Shown: positions 51,566 to 60,092, counted from the first letter of the stretch. The stretch is 64,000 bases of DNA from Lyngbya sp. PCC 8106 (GCF_000169095.1 NZ_AAVU01000033.1:15927-79926), one strand, 5' to 3'. Translations and numbers: made by a program. Notes: generated by a model from the letters alone, not told the origin.

Positions 51566-52549
51566 ATGATTAGGGACATTCACTATTATCGTTGTAAGTT
51601 TTCCCGCAGAACAAAACAAAATAAGCTTGGGCTTGGGGTTAGCTTATCGGCAGGTGAGGCTCCCAATAAACCCGTACTGTTGCTGTCGGTCATTGAGTTA
51701 ATTGAGCGGGGACAGATTCAACGTAACCGCATTGAACTATCACCGGAGCTAATCTCAACATTCCTCAAGTTCTGGCACGACCTGAATATTCAACGTGACC
51801 CTAATATTGGCTTACCCTTCTTTCACCTGCGAACCGATGGCTTTTGGCATTTCAAGGCTAAACCTGGGTTTGAGTTCATGGAGTCAAGAGCGTCAAAGAT
51901 TAAAGTTAGAAGCGTTAGTGGGCTACAACAAGCTGTAGAATACGCTTACCTTGACCTAGAACTGTTCACTCTGCTGATGAACCCTGGCTCTAGGGCTGAG
52001 TTAACACTATTGCTGATTGAGAATTGGTTCCCAAATCAAATCCAACAAATTGAGCGATCGCTAAAGTTCGATGTGTTTGATGATTTGCAAAATCAACTCA
52101 GAGCCAGTGGTGGTAAAGTGTATAGCCGTGAAGAAGTTGAACAAGAAGATAAACAAACTGCTATTGTTCGAGATGGGGCATTCCGCAGAATTGTCACGAA
52201 TGCTTATGATTATCGCTGTTCATTTTGTGGGTTAAAAATCCTCAATAACCTGGAAAATATTGTGGATGGAGCGCATATAAAACCCTTTTCTCAGTTCTAC
52301 GATGACAAAATTAATAACGGGCTTTCATTGTGCAAAAATCATCACTGGGCATTCGACCGCTTTTGGTTCACCATCAACGACGACTACACACTTGAGATTG
52401 CCGATACTCTCTATGAAGATTCTCCCGACACTCCCACTTTAAAAACCTTTGAAGGACGGCAGATTTACTTACCCAACCGAGAAGATTATTATCCACGGCT
52501 CGACGCTCTGGCATGGCATCGCCAACAATTTAGGGAAAAAGCCAGTTAG
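51566..52549 (+). CDS. HNH restriction endonuclease (COG3440-like)
   Basis: 327 residues from the ATG at 51566 (a TTG at 51551 is possible). The N-terminal domain has APNKPVLLLSVIELIERGQI, the signature of the COG3440 predicted restriction endonuclease family, related to sulphur/modified-base binding domains. The C-terminal HNH is AYDYRCSFCGLKI, then VDGAHIKPFS, then NGLSLCKNHHWAFDRFWF. It probably cleaves modified or foreign DNA. The dispersed 13-mer lies within the N-terminal codons, giving KFSRRTKQNK. Confidence 0.8.
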   Translation: MIRDIHYYRCKFSRRTKQNKLGLGVSLSAGEAPNKPVLLLSVIELIERGQIQRNRIELSPELISTFLKFWHDLNIQRDPNIGLPFFHLRTDGFWHFKAKPGFEFMESRASKIKVRSVSGLQQAVEYAYLDLELFTLLMNPGSRAELTLLLIENWFPNQIQQIERSLKFDVFDDLQNQLRASGGKVYSREEVEQEDKQTAIVRDGAFRRIVTNAYDYRCSFCGLKILNNLENIVDGAHIKPFSQFYDDKINNGLSLCKNHHWAFDRFWFTINDDYTLEIADTLYEDSPDTPTLKTFEGRQIYLPNREDYYPRLDALAWHRQQFREKAS

Positions 52550-52664
52550 GGGTTGATTTTACTTCGTAAACGAATTACACTGAACGAGAAGTTTAGGTCG
52601 TAGCTTCATGCTTGAATGTAATGGGGGATAAATCTTTCAAAATTTAGAAAGGCAGGTAAAACTT

Positions 52665-52895
52665 ATGTCCGAACAAGAAGATATTCGCGCCCAATCCGAA
52701 TCTAATAAGTTGAGTGTTGCAACATTTCAATTTGAAGACAAATTAACAGCCATGCTGTTTGGGTCTAAAGCTTTAAAACTCGGGTTAATCCACTGCGATT
52801 ATATACCGCTTCCCAACGGCAAGGTTTGCGTATTCGATATTACCGATTTAACCGCACTAAACGCTTTAGCTGATGAGTATGAATCTTGGGACTAG
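52665..52895 (+). CDS. Hypothetical protein (start of small-gene cluster)
   Basis: 76 residues with a GAAAGG ribosome-binding sequence. Small alpha/beta protein (LSVATFQFEDKLTAMLFGSK, then LPNGKVCVFDITDLTALNAL). Not recognised. It is the first of a tightly packed run of small plus-strand genes reaching to 56931. Confidence 0.45.
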   Translation: MSEQEDIRAQSESNKLSVATFQFEDKLTAMLFGSKALKLGLIHCDYIPLPNGKVCVFDITDLTALNALADEYESWD

Positions 52896-52902
52896 AAAAA
52901 TT

Positions 52903-53247
52903 ATGAACACAGCAGAAAGTGAAATTGGATTTTATTCTTACAAACTTCTAAAATGGGCTTCTAACTATACTCCTCCTTTAAGACATTTCAGTAAAATGGT
53001 TTACTATTTGTGCGAGGTTATGCGGGGAGATGAAAAGTATTTAAACTCCGAATATCCTTCAGTTCGAGAGAAAATGGAATCTTTAATTGTTCCGGTTGAA
53101 TATAGGGAAGCGGTCTTAGAAAAAATCATCAGAACGATGCTGATTCTTAATGGATGGAAAGCCGAAGATCCAGAGTTGGATGAAGCTGTGCGTCGGGCTG
53201 TAGTTTCAGCTAAAAGCTTTGATAAAAACTGGGAGACGAACCAATGA
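52903..53247 (+). CDS. Hypothetical helical protein
   Basis: 114 residues from the ATG at 52903, a helical soluble protein (IGFYSYKLLKWASNYTPPLR, then EAVLEKIIRTMLILNGWKAE). Not recognised. Its stop overlaps by four bases (ATGA) the next small gene at 53244. Confidence 0.45.
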   Translation: MNTAESEIGFYSYKLLKWASNYTPPLRHFSKMVYYLCEVMRGDEKYLNSEYPSVREKMESLIVPVEYREAVLEKIIRTMLILNGWKAEDPELDEAVRRAVVSAKSFDKNWETNQ

Positions 53248-53423
53248 CGTTCAAAGAAACCGATTTATTCTCATTAAATGAACTAAAGTTAATGGCTGAG
53301 GAATTGGGTATTAGTAAAGACGAAGTTCGTCAAAAGGGGAGGTTGTCAAGCAAACAATCCTGGCTAGATACAATTTGGAATCATCCACAAGGGAAAGATA
53401 AAATAGAAGAATGGTCTAATTGA
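53244..53423 (+). CDS. Small SAP/HTH-like protein (59 residues)
   Basis: 59 residues, ATGA-overlapping with the gene upstream. The sequence LNELKLMAEELGISKDEVRQ then KGRLSSKQSWLDTI matches the length and pattern of a SAP-type helix-extended-helix (L-x2-L-x2-[LM] followed by G-x-x-S-x3-K-x2-W/L). It may bind nucleic acid, but this is inferred from a short motif. Confidence 0.4.
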   Translation: MTFKETDLFSLNELKLMAEELGISKDEVRQKGRLSSKQSWLDTIWNHPQGKDKIEEWSN

Positions 53424-53471
53424 AATTATCAATTCAAATCAACAAATAACAAGATAAAAATATTACAATAT

Positions 53472-53963
53472 ATGTTTAACTCACCAATTATCACAGAACA
53501 AAAAGTAAAATCTGCTGAAGAACAGATTCAGGAAAACCAAAAACGGGTTGAATACAATACTCTGGAATATCCGATTGAGGTTTTAGTTGACAAGTATTTA
53601 AACGATGAAATATTCACCCCTAATGGATATCAAAATCTTTCTTGGGACGATGATCATCGGTCGAACTTTATTGAATATATTGTTTTAGGACTTCCAATTC
53701 CCTATATTATTGTTGTTGATGTTTCCCAAGAAGAAGATGACGCAAGACTAGAAGTTATAGATGGAACTCAGAGAATACGAACTATAGTTGAATTTCTAAA
53801 TAATGACCTCACACTTTGTAACCTCAAAAAACTAACTGAGTTAAATGGATTTAAGTTTCAAGATTTGTTGAATTCTCGTCAGAGGCGATTCAAAAGAAAC
53901 ACAGTTCGACTCGTTCAATTAACTCCTGATACAGCCAAAGAATTCCGTCAACATTTATTTTGA
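53472..53963 (+). CDS. DUF262-type protein, C-terminally truncated
   Basis: 163 residues. DUF262/GmrS-N core: FIEYIVLGLPIPYIIVVDVS, then LEVIDGTQRIRTIVEFL. The family normally continues past a segment like LTPDTAKEFR with another few hundred residues; here it stops three residues later. It is related to the nucleotide-binding part of modification-dependent restriction enzymes. It is either a clipped remnant or an independent single-domain form. Confidence 0.6.
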   Translation: MFNSPIITEQKVKSAEEQIQENQKRVEYNTLEYPIEVLVDKYLNDEIFTPNGYQNLSWDDDHRSNFIEYIVLGLPIPYIIVVDVSQEEDDARLEVIDGTQRIRTIVEFLNNDLTLCNLKKLTELNGFKFQDLLNSRQRRFKRNTVRLVQLTPDTAKEFRQHLF

Positions 53964-53977
53964 ACTAAAAAACAATC

Positions 53978-54475
53978 ATGTCAAATTTAACTGAACAATT
54001 GTTATCTTATCTCAAGCAACGTGCAGACATGGCTGACTCAACTCAAACTAGATTTCAGGGAAAATATAAAAGTGATGAAGCTTTACTTTTGGAGTATGGC
54101 ATTGTTTTTGATAAGCAGATTAAACCTTCACCGATTCAAGGTGAACCTAAAGCCTGTTACAAAAACTGTATTGATGCCATTCTTTCTCATTCTGATCTAC
54201 ATTATTGTGAAGGGTATGGCTTTGATCAAGACTTACCAATTTCACTATATCATGCTTGGTTAGTGAATGATAAAGGTGAAGTGATTGACCCCACATGGTT
54301 AAAGAAGGATAAAACAATTTATTTGGGTGTAGTCTTTAACAAAGATTTTGTACTGGAAACATTAAATGAAATCAGACAATATTCCATTATAGAAAATGAT
54401 TATAAAATAGAATATAAGCTCAAAAAGAATGGATTTACTTCGGAAATGTTAAACAAAAAGTTTCATAAATTATAA
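53978..54475 (+). CDS. Transglutaminase-like phage/plasmid protein
   Basis: 165 residues. The order of motifs suggests a papain/transglutaminase fold: a Cys helix (KACYKNCIDAIL), YCEGYGFDQDLPI, the His segment LYHAWLVNDKGEVIDPTW and YLGVVFN. Cys, His and Asp are in the right order for a catalytic triad. I recognise this as a type common on phages and plasmids, with unknown substrate. It follows the DUF262 fragment by 14 bp. Confidence 0.6.
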   Translation: MSNLTEQLLSYLKQRADMADSTQTRFQGKYKSDEALLLEYGIVFDKQIKPSPIQGEPKACYKNCIDAILSHSDLHYCEGYGFDQDLPISLYHAWLVNDKGEVIDPTWLKKDKTIYLGVVFNKDFVLETLNEIRQYSIIENDYKIEYKLKKNGFTSEMLNKKFHKL

Positions 54476-54525
54476 GGGGACTACCAATGAAAGACTGTTT
54501 GATTAATGAATAGGGAGTAATGCCC

Positions 54526-55074
54526 ATGTATGTTATTAAAATTAAAACTGAGAAGGATATTTGTTATGCAGTTTGGACATCAAGTTTGGGTAAAAAATTT
54601 CTCCTCCCAACTTCAGAATCACCCGAAGATGCAGCAAAATGGAAAACCTATTCCGGTGCAGTGAACGCATTAGATAGAAATTACAAATTTTTATCCGCAA
54701 AAGGAGAAGTCTCGGTTCTTGAGATAGACGACAGCAATACTCACTACAAACGATTTAACGTTGGGGATTCTGTTATAGTTGCTCGAATCAAAGACGGTCA
54801 GACTTTCAATTTACATGAGGCTGAAATTACCAAACGCTCTCGCACCCTCTGTTGGGTTGATAAAGATAAGTTTACGGTTTCTTCTTATAATCCCAATTGG
54901 GGCTATGGTGAAGATAATTTGATGGTATTTGACACTGAAGATGACTTGGAAAAATTTAGGCTGAAAAATTCAATTGAAAATTTAGTTAAGCAAATTGAAA
55001 AACTCGAATATTCACGCCAACTCGAAGAAGATTTAAAACAAATTATTGATAAGCACCAACAAACCCATGAATAA
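54526..55074 (+). CDS. Hypothetical protein with C-terminal helix
   Basis: 182 residues from the ATG at 54526, chosen because GGGAG lies eight bases upstream. An N-terminal beta-rich domain (YVIKIKTEKDICYAVWTS) and an SH3-like segment (FNVGDSVIVARIKDGQ) are followed by a charged helix (~145-182). Not recognised. Its end overlaps the next gene by eight bases. Confidence 0.45.
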   Translation: MYVIKIKTEKDICYAVWTSSLGKKFLLPTSESPEDAAKWKTYSGAVNALDRNYKFLSAKGEVSVLEIDDSNTHYKRFNVGDSVIVARIKDGQTFNLHEAEITKRSRTLCWVDKDKFTVSSYNPNWGYGEDNLMVFDTEDDLEKFRLKNSIENLVKQIEKLEYSRQLEEDLKQIIDKHQQTHE

Positions 55075-55282
55075 TCCCAAAAAAAATTTAGAACGAGAAA
55101 AATGGATTCATCGCTATATCGTATCTTTAGATGAGGGAGATATGGATGGAATTGCCGAAGTTTTGGATGCTGCCCTCTACGACCCCGAACTTGAGAAGAT
55201 TATTGCAGAAATAACTCTTGCTTATCACGACGAAGAACTAACTAATATCCGAAGCGAACTAGAAAAATTATTCAGCCAATAA
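55067..55282 (+). CDS. Small acidic helical protein (paralogue of 49661-49870)
   Basis: 71 residues from the ATG at 55067, overlapping the upstream stop by eight bases. Carries YIVSLDEGDMDGIAEVLDAA and ELEKIIAEITLAYHDEE, matching residue for residue the pattern of the protein at 49661-49870. Function unknown; a small protein-binding or regulatory role is plausible. Confidence 0.5.
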   Translation: MNNPKKNLEREKWIHRYIVSLDEGDMDGIAEVLDAALYDPELEKIIAEITLAYHDEELTNIRSELEKLFSQ

Positions 55283-55334
55283 ATTTGAACGACCGTACTG
55301 TTATAATTTATCGTTTACCTTATCAACAAAAATA

Positions 55335-55523
55335 ATGGAACTTCAAAACGCACTTAATCAACTGCAAATTAGCTATTCAGAGCTTGAACAGCTTAAGAGT
55401 AAATTAGAAGAAAGCCCAGAGATGTACAACGAAAATGCCATTGAGTCCAAGCTCGAAGACATGGAAGCAATAATGGCTCAGATGCAAGAATGTATCGACT
55501 CTATTCGAGATTCTTTTGAATAA
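55335..55523 (+). CDS. Small coiled-coil protein
   Basis: 62 residues, one long amphipathic region (LNQLQISYSELEQLKSKLEE, then LEDMEAIMAQMQECIDSIRD) with heptad spacing and an acidic charge. Probably a homodimer. Not recognised. Member of the small-gene run. Confidence 0.45.
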   Translation: MELQNALNQLQISYSELEQLKSKLEESPEMYNENAIESKLEDMEAIMAQMQECIDSIRDSFE

Positions 55524-55574
55524 GCTTACTTGGGGCTAAATGCCCCTCAAATTATATTATTATCAATTGCGAGA

Positions 55575-56045
55575 ATGTACTACGGATATCGTTGTTATAA
55601 CAGAGAGGGAAAACCAGAAGGCTGGCTGTATACCGCCCGTTCGGAACAGGAGTTAAACCCAACTAAAAATCTTGACTATTTTTCCTGGTGCAAACGCTGG
55701 AAAACCAAACGGGGTGCGGAAAAAAACTTTGACTATTATAATCAACGCTGGCATCATCAAACCGATGGCGGCTATCTCAAAATTGAAGAAATGCCGGAAT
55801 TAGAAAGTCATCAATTCAAGGATTATCGAGAAACTAAGAAACGTTGGGACGAACAAAATGCCGATAAAGTTAGGGAATCCAAAGCTAAGTATGATGCTGA
55901 AAATCCCGTGTGGAGCATTCGATTTAAAGATGAAGATGTTCTACAATGGTTGAACGAGGAACGTTGGGATGATGAATCCAATCAAGACCTCGTAATGCGG
56001 AAGCTCAGAAAGTTAATGACTCTCGAATATAAAGAAGGATTTTAA
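55575..56045 (+). CDS. Hypothetical basic/aromatic protein
   Basis: 156 residues from the ATG at 55575 (a TTG at 55530 would add 15). Rich in Trp, Tyr, Lys and Arg (MYYGYRCYNREGKPEGWLYT; YNQRWHHQTDGGYLKIEE), with a helical, charged C-terminus. May bind nucleic acid, but no motif is diagnostic. Its stop overlaps the next start by one base (TAATG). Confidence 0.45.
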   Translation: MYYGYRCYNREGKPEGWLYTARSEQELNPTKNLDYFSWCKRWKTKRGAEKNFDYYNQRWHHQTDGGYLKIEEMPELESHQFKDYRETKKRWDEQNADKVRESKAKYDAENPVWSIRFKDEDVLQWLNEERWDDESNQDLVMRKLRKLMTLEYKEGF

Positions 56046-56434
56046 TGGTAAATATTGACTTAGTTCGCCAACTTCTAGACCCCTACGACTCCACTCAAAC
56101 TGAATGCGACGGCTTAACTAAAATCTGTAGCACCGTTTTAAACAAACATAATATTCCTCATCAACCAATGGCAGGAACTTTAACTTATGAAGACTTAAAA
56201 TTTCCAATCCATCTATGGATAAATTTACCCAACGGGTTTACAATCGATTATCGGGCTAGAATGTGGTTAGGTGATAATGAAAGTATCCCACATGGTATAT
56301 TTAAACTCTCGGATTACCCAGATGTTATTTATGAAGGAGAATTCATAGAAATCGAACCGTTATCTCAAGTTATTTTTGATGTTCTTTGTTTAGATATTTC
56401 TGACTTTCTAGCTGAGAATGAATATTCAACCTAA
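56045..56434 (+). CDS. Second transglutaminase-like protein
   Basis: 129 residues. Cys segment (TECDGLTKICSTVL), His segment (FPIHLWINLPNGFTIDYRAR) with an Asp shortly after and an IPHGIF loop. The order Cys-His-Asp matches small phage transglutaminase/NlpC-like proteins. It is related in type, not sequence, to the protein at 53978-54475. Overlaps the next gene by 17 bases. Confidence 0.5.
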   Translation: MVNIDLVRQLLDPYDSTQTECDGLTKICSTVLNKHNIPHQPMAGTLTYEDLKFPIHLWINLPNGFTIDYRARMWLGDNESIPHGIFKLSDYPDVIYEGEFIEIEPLSQVIFDVLCLDISDFLAENEYST

Positions 56435-56666
56435 CCCAAACTCAATTCGCTGTTATTTTAATCAAGATAAAGTTTGCATCGGTGTGGTCAGCAATGACCC
56501 ATTTTATCCAACATTTGCGGGGGACTATTGGGCAAGCGAATACTTCCAACTGCCACCAAAGCTTAACCCCGTTGGTCTACCCTTAGAGCAAATTCAACAG
56601 GCTCAATCTCAATACCTGAACGGCAAACCTTCACTAAAGTTTATCTCCCGGAGAACTCATGGATAA
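56418..56666 (+). CDS. Hypothetical protein
   Basis: 82 residues, Pro/Tyr-rich (SIRCYFNQDKVCIGVVSNDP; PPKLNPVGLPLEQIQQAQSQ). Not recognised. It overlaps both neighbours (17 bp and 8 bp), which supports it being translated as part of the operon. Confidence 0.45.
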   Translation: MNIQPNPNSIRCYFNQDKVCIGVVSNDPFYPTFAGDYWASEYFQLPPKLNPVGLPLEQIQQAQSQYLNGKPSLKFISRRTHG

Positions 56667-56931
56667 TATTGAAAACCTGAACCTGCTTGATACTCAATAT
56701 GCTGATATCCTTGCCAATAGCATCAATCCTCAGTTTGAATTGCAAGCGATTCAGAAAGGACTTGACCCCGAAGATGCCAGAGTTAAAACCCGCTTTATTA
56801 CCCTGATGAGCCATAAGCCCGAATCTGAGAAAGATTGGGAGGAACTGTTGGATGCCTGGGAAGAAGCTTGTGGTTATCGTCCAGACCGAGAAAAAATGGA
56901 TGGGTTCGCTAAAGCATTTTGGGGAGAATAG
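56659..56931 (+). CDS. Hypothetical helical protein, last of small-gene run
   Basis: 90 residues, acidic and helical (QKGLDPEDARVKTRFITLMS, then WEELLDAWEEACGYRPDREK). Not recognised. It is the last gene before a strong terminator at 56996-57031. Confidence 0.45.
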   Translation: MDNIENLNLLDTQYADILANSINPQFELQAIQKGLDPEDARVKTRFITLMSHKPESEKDWEELLDAWEEACGYRPDREKMDGFAKAFWGE

Positions 56932-56995
56932 TTTTCTCTAAAACCTAAATAAAGTGAGTCTGCATTTACCCCGAAGCAATTAAATATTAACGCCA

Positions 56996-57031
56996 AATGA
57001 CCGGAGTTGAATATCACTCTGGTTATTTTTT
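56996..57031 (+). terminator. Terminator of the small-gene cluster
   Basis: AATGACCGGAGT (56996-57007) pairs with ACTCTGGTTATT (57016-57027), allowing two G-U pairs, followed by six T residues. Confidence 0.75.
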
Positions 57032-57334
57032 GTGATTGGTTTCAACAGGGTAAAATTCTGCTAACTGTGGTTATCTGTAGTAGTTCTTCTTTGCAAGCAA
57101 CTACAACTAAAGTATCGTGATCGGATTTGCGATTGGCTCCACCACTGACCCTGCCGCGTCAATCGCAATGGTAATCTTTGGGAGGTAATCAGAAAGGAAA
57201 GGCTTCACCTTGAATGGCATGATTATTATGGAGTCAAAGTTTTGTTCAAAGGCGTTGAATAATTAAAGATATCCCCTCAAGTAAAAGGAGATTAAAACAT
57301 TTATTTGAGAATTAATTATGAATTTAGAATTGTG
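57032..57334. other. Gap with a long-range inverted repeat
   Basis: About 300 bp without a gene. It holds TTGCGATTG (57127-57135) and CAATCGCAA (57160-57168), a perfect 9-bp inverted repeat around a GC-rich 24-bp loop. No tRNA or other RNA family was recognised. Confidence 0.4.
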
Positions 57335-57808
57335 TCACATCTCATCCCAAATTGTGTGATCGATGTAATTCTCTGGGTTACAATCCCATGTTTTATATTC
57401 ATTATTTAACATAATGATATACAAAGGGAATTCTTCAGTTTCCTCCTCTATTATTTGAGTTTGAGGAAGATACTTTAAAAAATGTACTTTATACCATACG
57501 GTGATTACATCGAAGTTTTCAAGCTCCTCACTTTCATATTTAGTATTAGAAAATATATTTTCACTTAATAAGGCACGATCTTCTTCAGGCATATTTTCTT
57601 GATGTATATCTTCAGCGTTCCTTAGAGTGAACCCTTCTTTTAATTCAAGATGGTGCATAAAGTAAATGGGGTCGTTGTCATCTCTCATTGAATTCTTATA
57701 CAAATTATTCATCTCATCAATATCACCATTGGAGATAGGGAAAAATATATCCTCAATATTCTCCCTGAACTTAGCATCGGCTTGAAGTATTATTGCTTGA
57801 TAATCCAT
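57335..57808 (-). CDS. Hypothetical protein with strong ribosome-binding site
   Basis: 157 residues. The start was chosen at 57808 because GGAGGT lies just upstream (CTGGAGGTCACAAATG). Acidic alpha/beta protein (DIFFPISNGDIDEMNNLYKN; LENFDVITVWYKVHFLKYLP; YIIMLNNEYKTWDCNPENY). Not recognised. Encoded alone, convergent with the small-gene run. Confidence 0.5.
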   Translation of the reverse strand: MDYQAIILQADAKFRENIEDIFFPISNGDIDEMNNLYKNSMRDDNDPIYFMHHLELKEGFTLRNAEDIHQENMPEEDRALLSENIFSNTKYESEELENFDVITVWYKVHFLKYLPQTQIIEEETEEFPLYIIMLNNEYKTWDCNPENYIDHTIWDEM

Positions 57809-57955
57809 TTGTGACCTCCAGTGAAACACTTTTTACTAAATACAGGATAGTACGATGTGTGTACACCTCAGCACACAAACCCATGAAACAAGACCGAATC
57901 AAACAAAAATCACAAAAGATCATTTAGGATGTGCTAAAAATATAATTGGAGCCAA

Positions 57956-58453
57956 TTGATGAGATTTAGTAAAAATCGCCGCACCACTATTATCCAACTC
58001 GTTCTCATTACCTTGTTAGTAGCGATCGGCATCGGCATTTTAATCAAACCCGCCCAAGGACAAAGCGACTTGCAAGAATTTGTGGATTCCATTGAATCAG
58101 TCGAGCAAGTTAAAGAAGACCTGCGCCAGACCTTGAAATTTCGAGATGAATGTGGGGTTGGAAGTTGCTGGAATACTACAAGCACTGGAATTTGTGAAAC
58201 TGTTGCTGCTTTAGATGTCCAAATCAACGGTCAAATTATAGGCGGGATGAGTTCGGCTGGTTCAGACGGGAATATTCCGATTTCGAGTTCAGACTTAGAG
58301 CTAATGAAACTTATCTTTAGCCAGTGCAAACCTACGAACTATCAGTATTGGAATTGGCCGATGATGCTCCACGTTTTGTACGTCCCGAGCGATGAAGTTG
58401 ACCAGCAAGTTCGCCAGGGCTTGGGTTTGTCTCCTCGCAAAACTAGACCGTAG
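57956..58453 (+). CDS. Secreted hypothetical protein
   Basis: 165 residues. N-terminal signal/anchor ~11-30 (IIQLVLITLLVAIGIGILIK then PAQGQ). The mature part has four cysteines (DECGVGSCWNTTSTGIC and QCKP), suggesting disulphides. Not recognised. Followed by a ~390-bp gap. Confidence 0.5.
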   Translation: MMRFSKNRRTTIIQLVLITLLVAIGIGILIKPAQGQSDLQEFVDSIESVEQVKEDLRQTLKFRDECGVGSCWNTTSTGICETVAALDVQINGQIIGGMSSAGSDGNIPISSSDLELMKLIFSQCKPTNYQYWNWPMMLHVLYVPSDEVDQQVRQGLGLSPRKTRP

Positions 58454-58839
58454 CCAATCCCAGTCAAGCGGCGAATCAGATAACTGCCGGAGGTGATAGT
58501 TTGGGGTGAGTTCATGATAAAGTCGCACTACGTGCAAAATAGGACACGATGTAAAGATTTATAACAATATCGACTTAACTCTGGCGAGCGCATTTTCAGG
58601 AATGGTGAAATTTTGGATATTCAAAATCATAACTATTGAGTTTAAGCGATCGCAATACATCAGAGATGGCTCAAAAATAGGTGTAATCCCGACTGCTCTA
58701 GATGTCCAGTGCATCCAAACTCTACAGTTTAGAGGAGAGTTGCGTTCAGAATTCCAAAGTTGAGAGTAAAATTAAAGAGATGATAATGAATCAACACCCA
58801 CCCCGTCGCGCATTTTGAGAAAAATCTTGCCCCCGAAAC
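58454..58839. other. Gene-free gap
   Basis: About 386 bp with one HIP1 octamer near 58645. No gene, RNA or strong hairpin was recognised. Confidence 0.4.
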
Positions 58840-59391
58840 TTAAGGATTGAGATTTAAGATTATCTTGGTATCAATAAGCTGACCCTCTCTTGATATTCGT
58901 TCACCCGTGACCCACACTTTCTGAGGGATAAACCTATAGAACCGTCTGGGAGAATCACCCAAATAATCGGCGGCTGTTTTATTGTTTACCTTTTTAGTTC
59001 GTTCACCCACCCATCGAATAATCTGTTTGGCAACCTCGGCACTCTCAACTTCTTGAGCCATTCCCGTAAAATATAACCCCTGACCCGTCCCTTCAAGAAT
59101 CGGTGAACCGTAGATAGCGATCGCAACTTTCCCGGCGTTGGAATAAATATTTTGGGAATGCTTAGAGATTATTGCCGAACTCCAATAAAGGTTCCAGTCG
59201 TCATCGTAGACAAACAGCACCGGGGAAATCCAGGGTTCTCCTTCAGTTGAACAAGTAGACAACGAACAGTAAAGATTACTGGAGATAATATTTTTGGCTT
59301 TTTGGAGAACTGCGGGATTATCCGAGTCAGCCGTATTCACCCATTGATTTGCTTGAGTTGCCTGTAGGCGCGAACTTTTAGCTATTGTCAT
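58840..59391 (-). CDS. Pyridoxamine-phosphate-oxidase-fold (FMN-type) protein
   Basis: 183 residues from the ATG at 59391. A split-barrel FMN-binding fold is indicated by LYCSLSTCSTEGEPWISPVL, then NLYWSSAIISKHSQNI, VAIAIYGSP and GLYFTGMAQEV. The C-terminus has RRFYRFIPQKVWV. Members oxidise or bind flavin-type substrates; the substrate here is unknown. The start lies 14 bp inside the end of the upstream gene, so translation is probably coupled. Confidence 0.7.
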   Translation of the reverse strand: MTIAKSSRLQATQANQWVNTADSDNPAVLQKAKNIISSNLYCSLSTCSTEGEPWISPVLFVYDDDWNLYWSSAIISKHSQNIYSNAGKVAIAIYGSPILEGTGQGLYFTGMAQEVESAEVAKQIIRWVGERTKKVNNKTAADYLGDSPRRFYRFIPQKVWVTGERISREGQLIDTKIILNLNP

Positions 59392-59740
59392 CTTCAGGTT
59401 CCTTTGCTTTGGGACTGCTATCAAATTCTTCGTATAAAAGCTCAACACAATAATCAACCGGGTCTTTGCCTTGTGCAATGGCTTCTAACTTAATTGTTTC
59501 TGCATATACAGGCCACCACTTCTGAATGGCATCTTGAAACAATTCCTTGCTATGAGAGGATATTGAACGTCTAGATGCTGCCTTCCCTAAGATAAACTGC
59601 AAATATTCTGTTAGCCTTATCGGGCCTGTCTGGATGCGGGTATTCTTAGGCATCTGACCCTGATATCGTTTCAGGACTTCTATTAAATCTAAATCTGATT
59701 GATTTTCGTTCACCTGTGATTGAAAACTAAGCATACTCAT
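59378..59740 (-). CDS. Hypothetical protein upstream of FMN-type gene
   Basis: 120 residues, helical and charged (DLDLIEVLKRYQGQMPKNTR; FQDAIQKWWPVYAETIKLEA). The end overlaps the FMN-type gene by 14 bases. Not recognised. Confidence 0.45.
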   Translation of the reverse strand: MSMLSFQSQVNENQSDLDLIEVLKRYQGQMPKNTRIQTGPIRLTEYLQFILGKAASRRSISSHSKELFQDAIQKWWPVYAETIKLEAIAQGKDPVDYCVELLYEEFDSSPKAKEPEDDNS

Positions 59741-59850
59741 TTATAATATCACTCAAATGGTTAAGAAAAGAGCGCCCAGGCAAGGAACCGTTACTTCCCT
59801 CACCTGGACTATCCCTAACCGTGACCAAACCACAATTAAGGACAATTACC

Positions 59851-60057
59851 ATGACACAACTAATTCAAAGCAATTGCAACGCTGACGGTGAAATCAACCC
59901 GATTGAACTCCTAAATCGCTACAACTGGACACACGAACAGTTAGCCTTCAAATTGCGAGTTTCTGTTTCGGCGGTTTCCAAATGGAGTCGAGGTATTCAC
60001 TTTCCCAGTCAACGAATTCGTGAAGATGCCTACAATTTAATGAAGAAACTTGGCTAG
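59851..60057 (+). CDS. Small helix-turn-helix protein
   Basis: 68 residues from the ATG at 59851, preceded by AAGGA at a good distance. HTH pattern LNRYNWTHEQLAFKLRVSVS then AVSKWSRGIHFPSQR, with the W-x-R-G-x-x-x-P signature of XRE-type folds. Likely a transcriptional regulator; it is divergent from the gene pair 58840-59740 and may control it. Followed by a terminator-like hairpin. Confidence 0.6.
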   Translation: MTQLIQSNCNADGEINPIELLNRYNWTHEQLAFKLRVSVSAVSKWSRGIHFPSQRIREDAYNLMKKLG

Positions 60058-60092
60058 TTCCTAATATTTCCATACCCTAAAAAAAACAGTAG

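Noticed and set aside
57127..57168. tRNA-like fold around the GC-rich inverted repeat
   Set aside because: No acceptor/T-arm consensus or plausible anticodon arm; recorded only as an inverted repeat.
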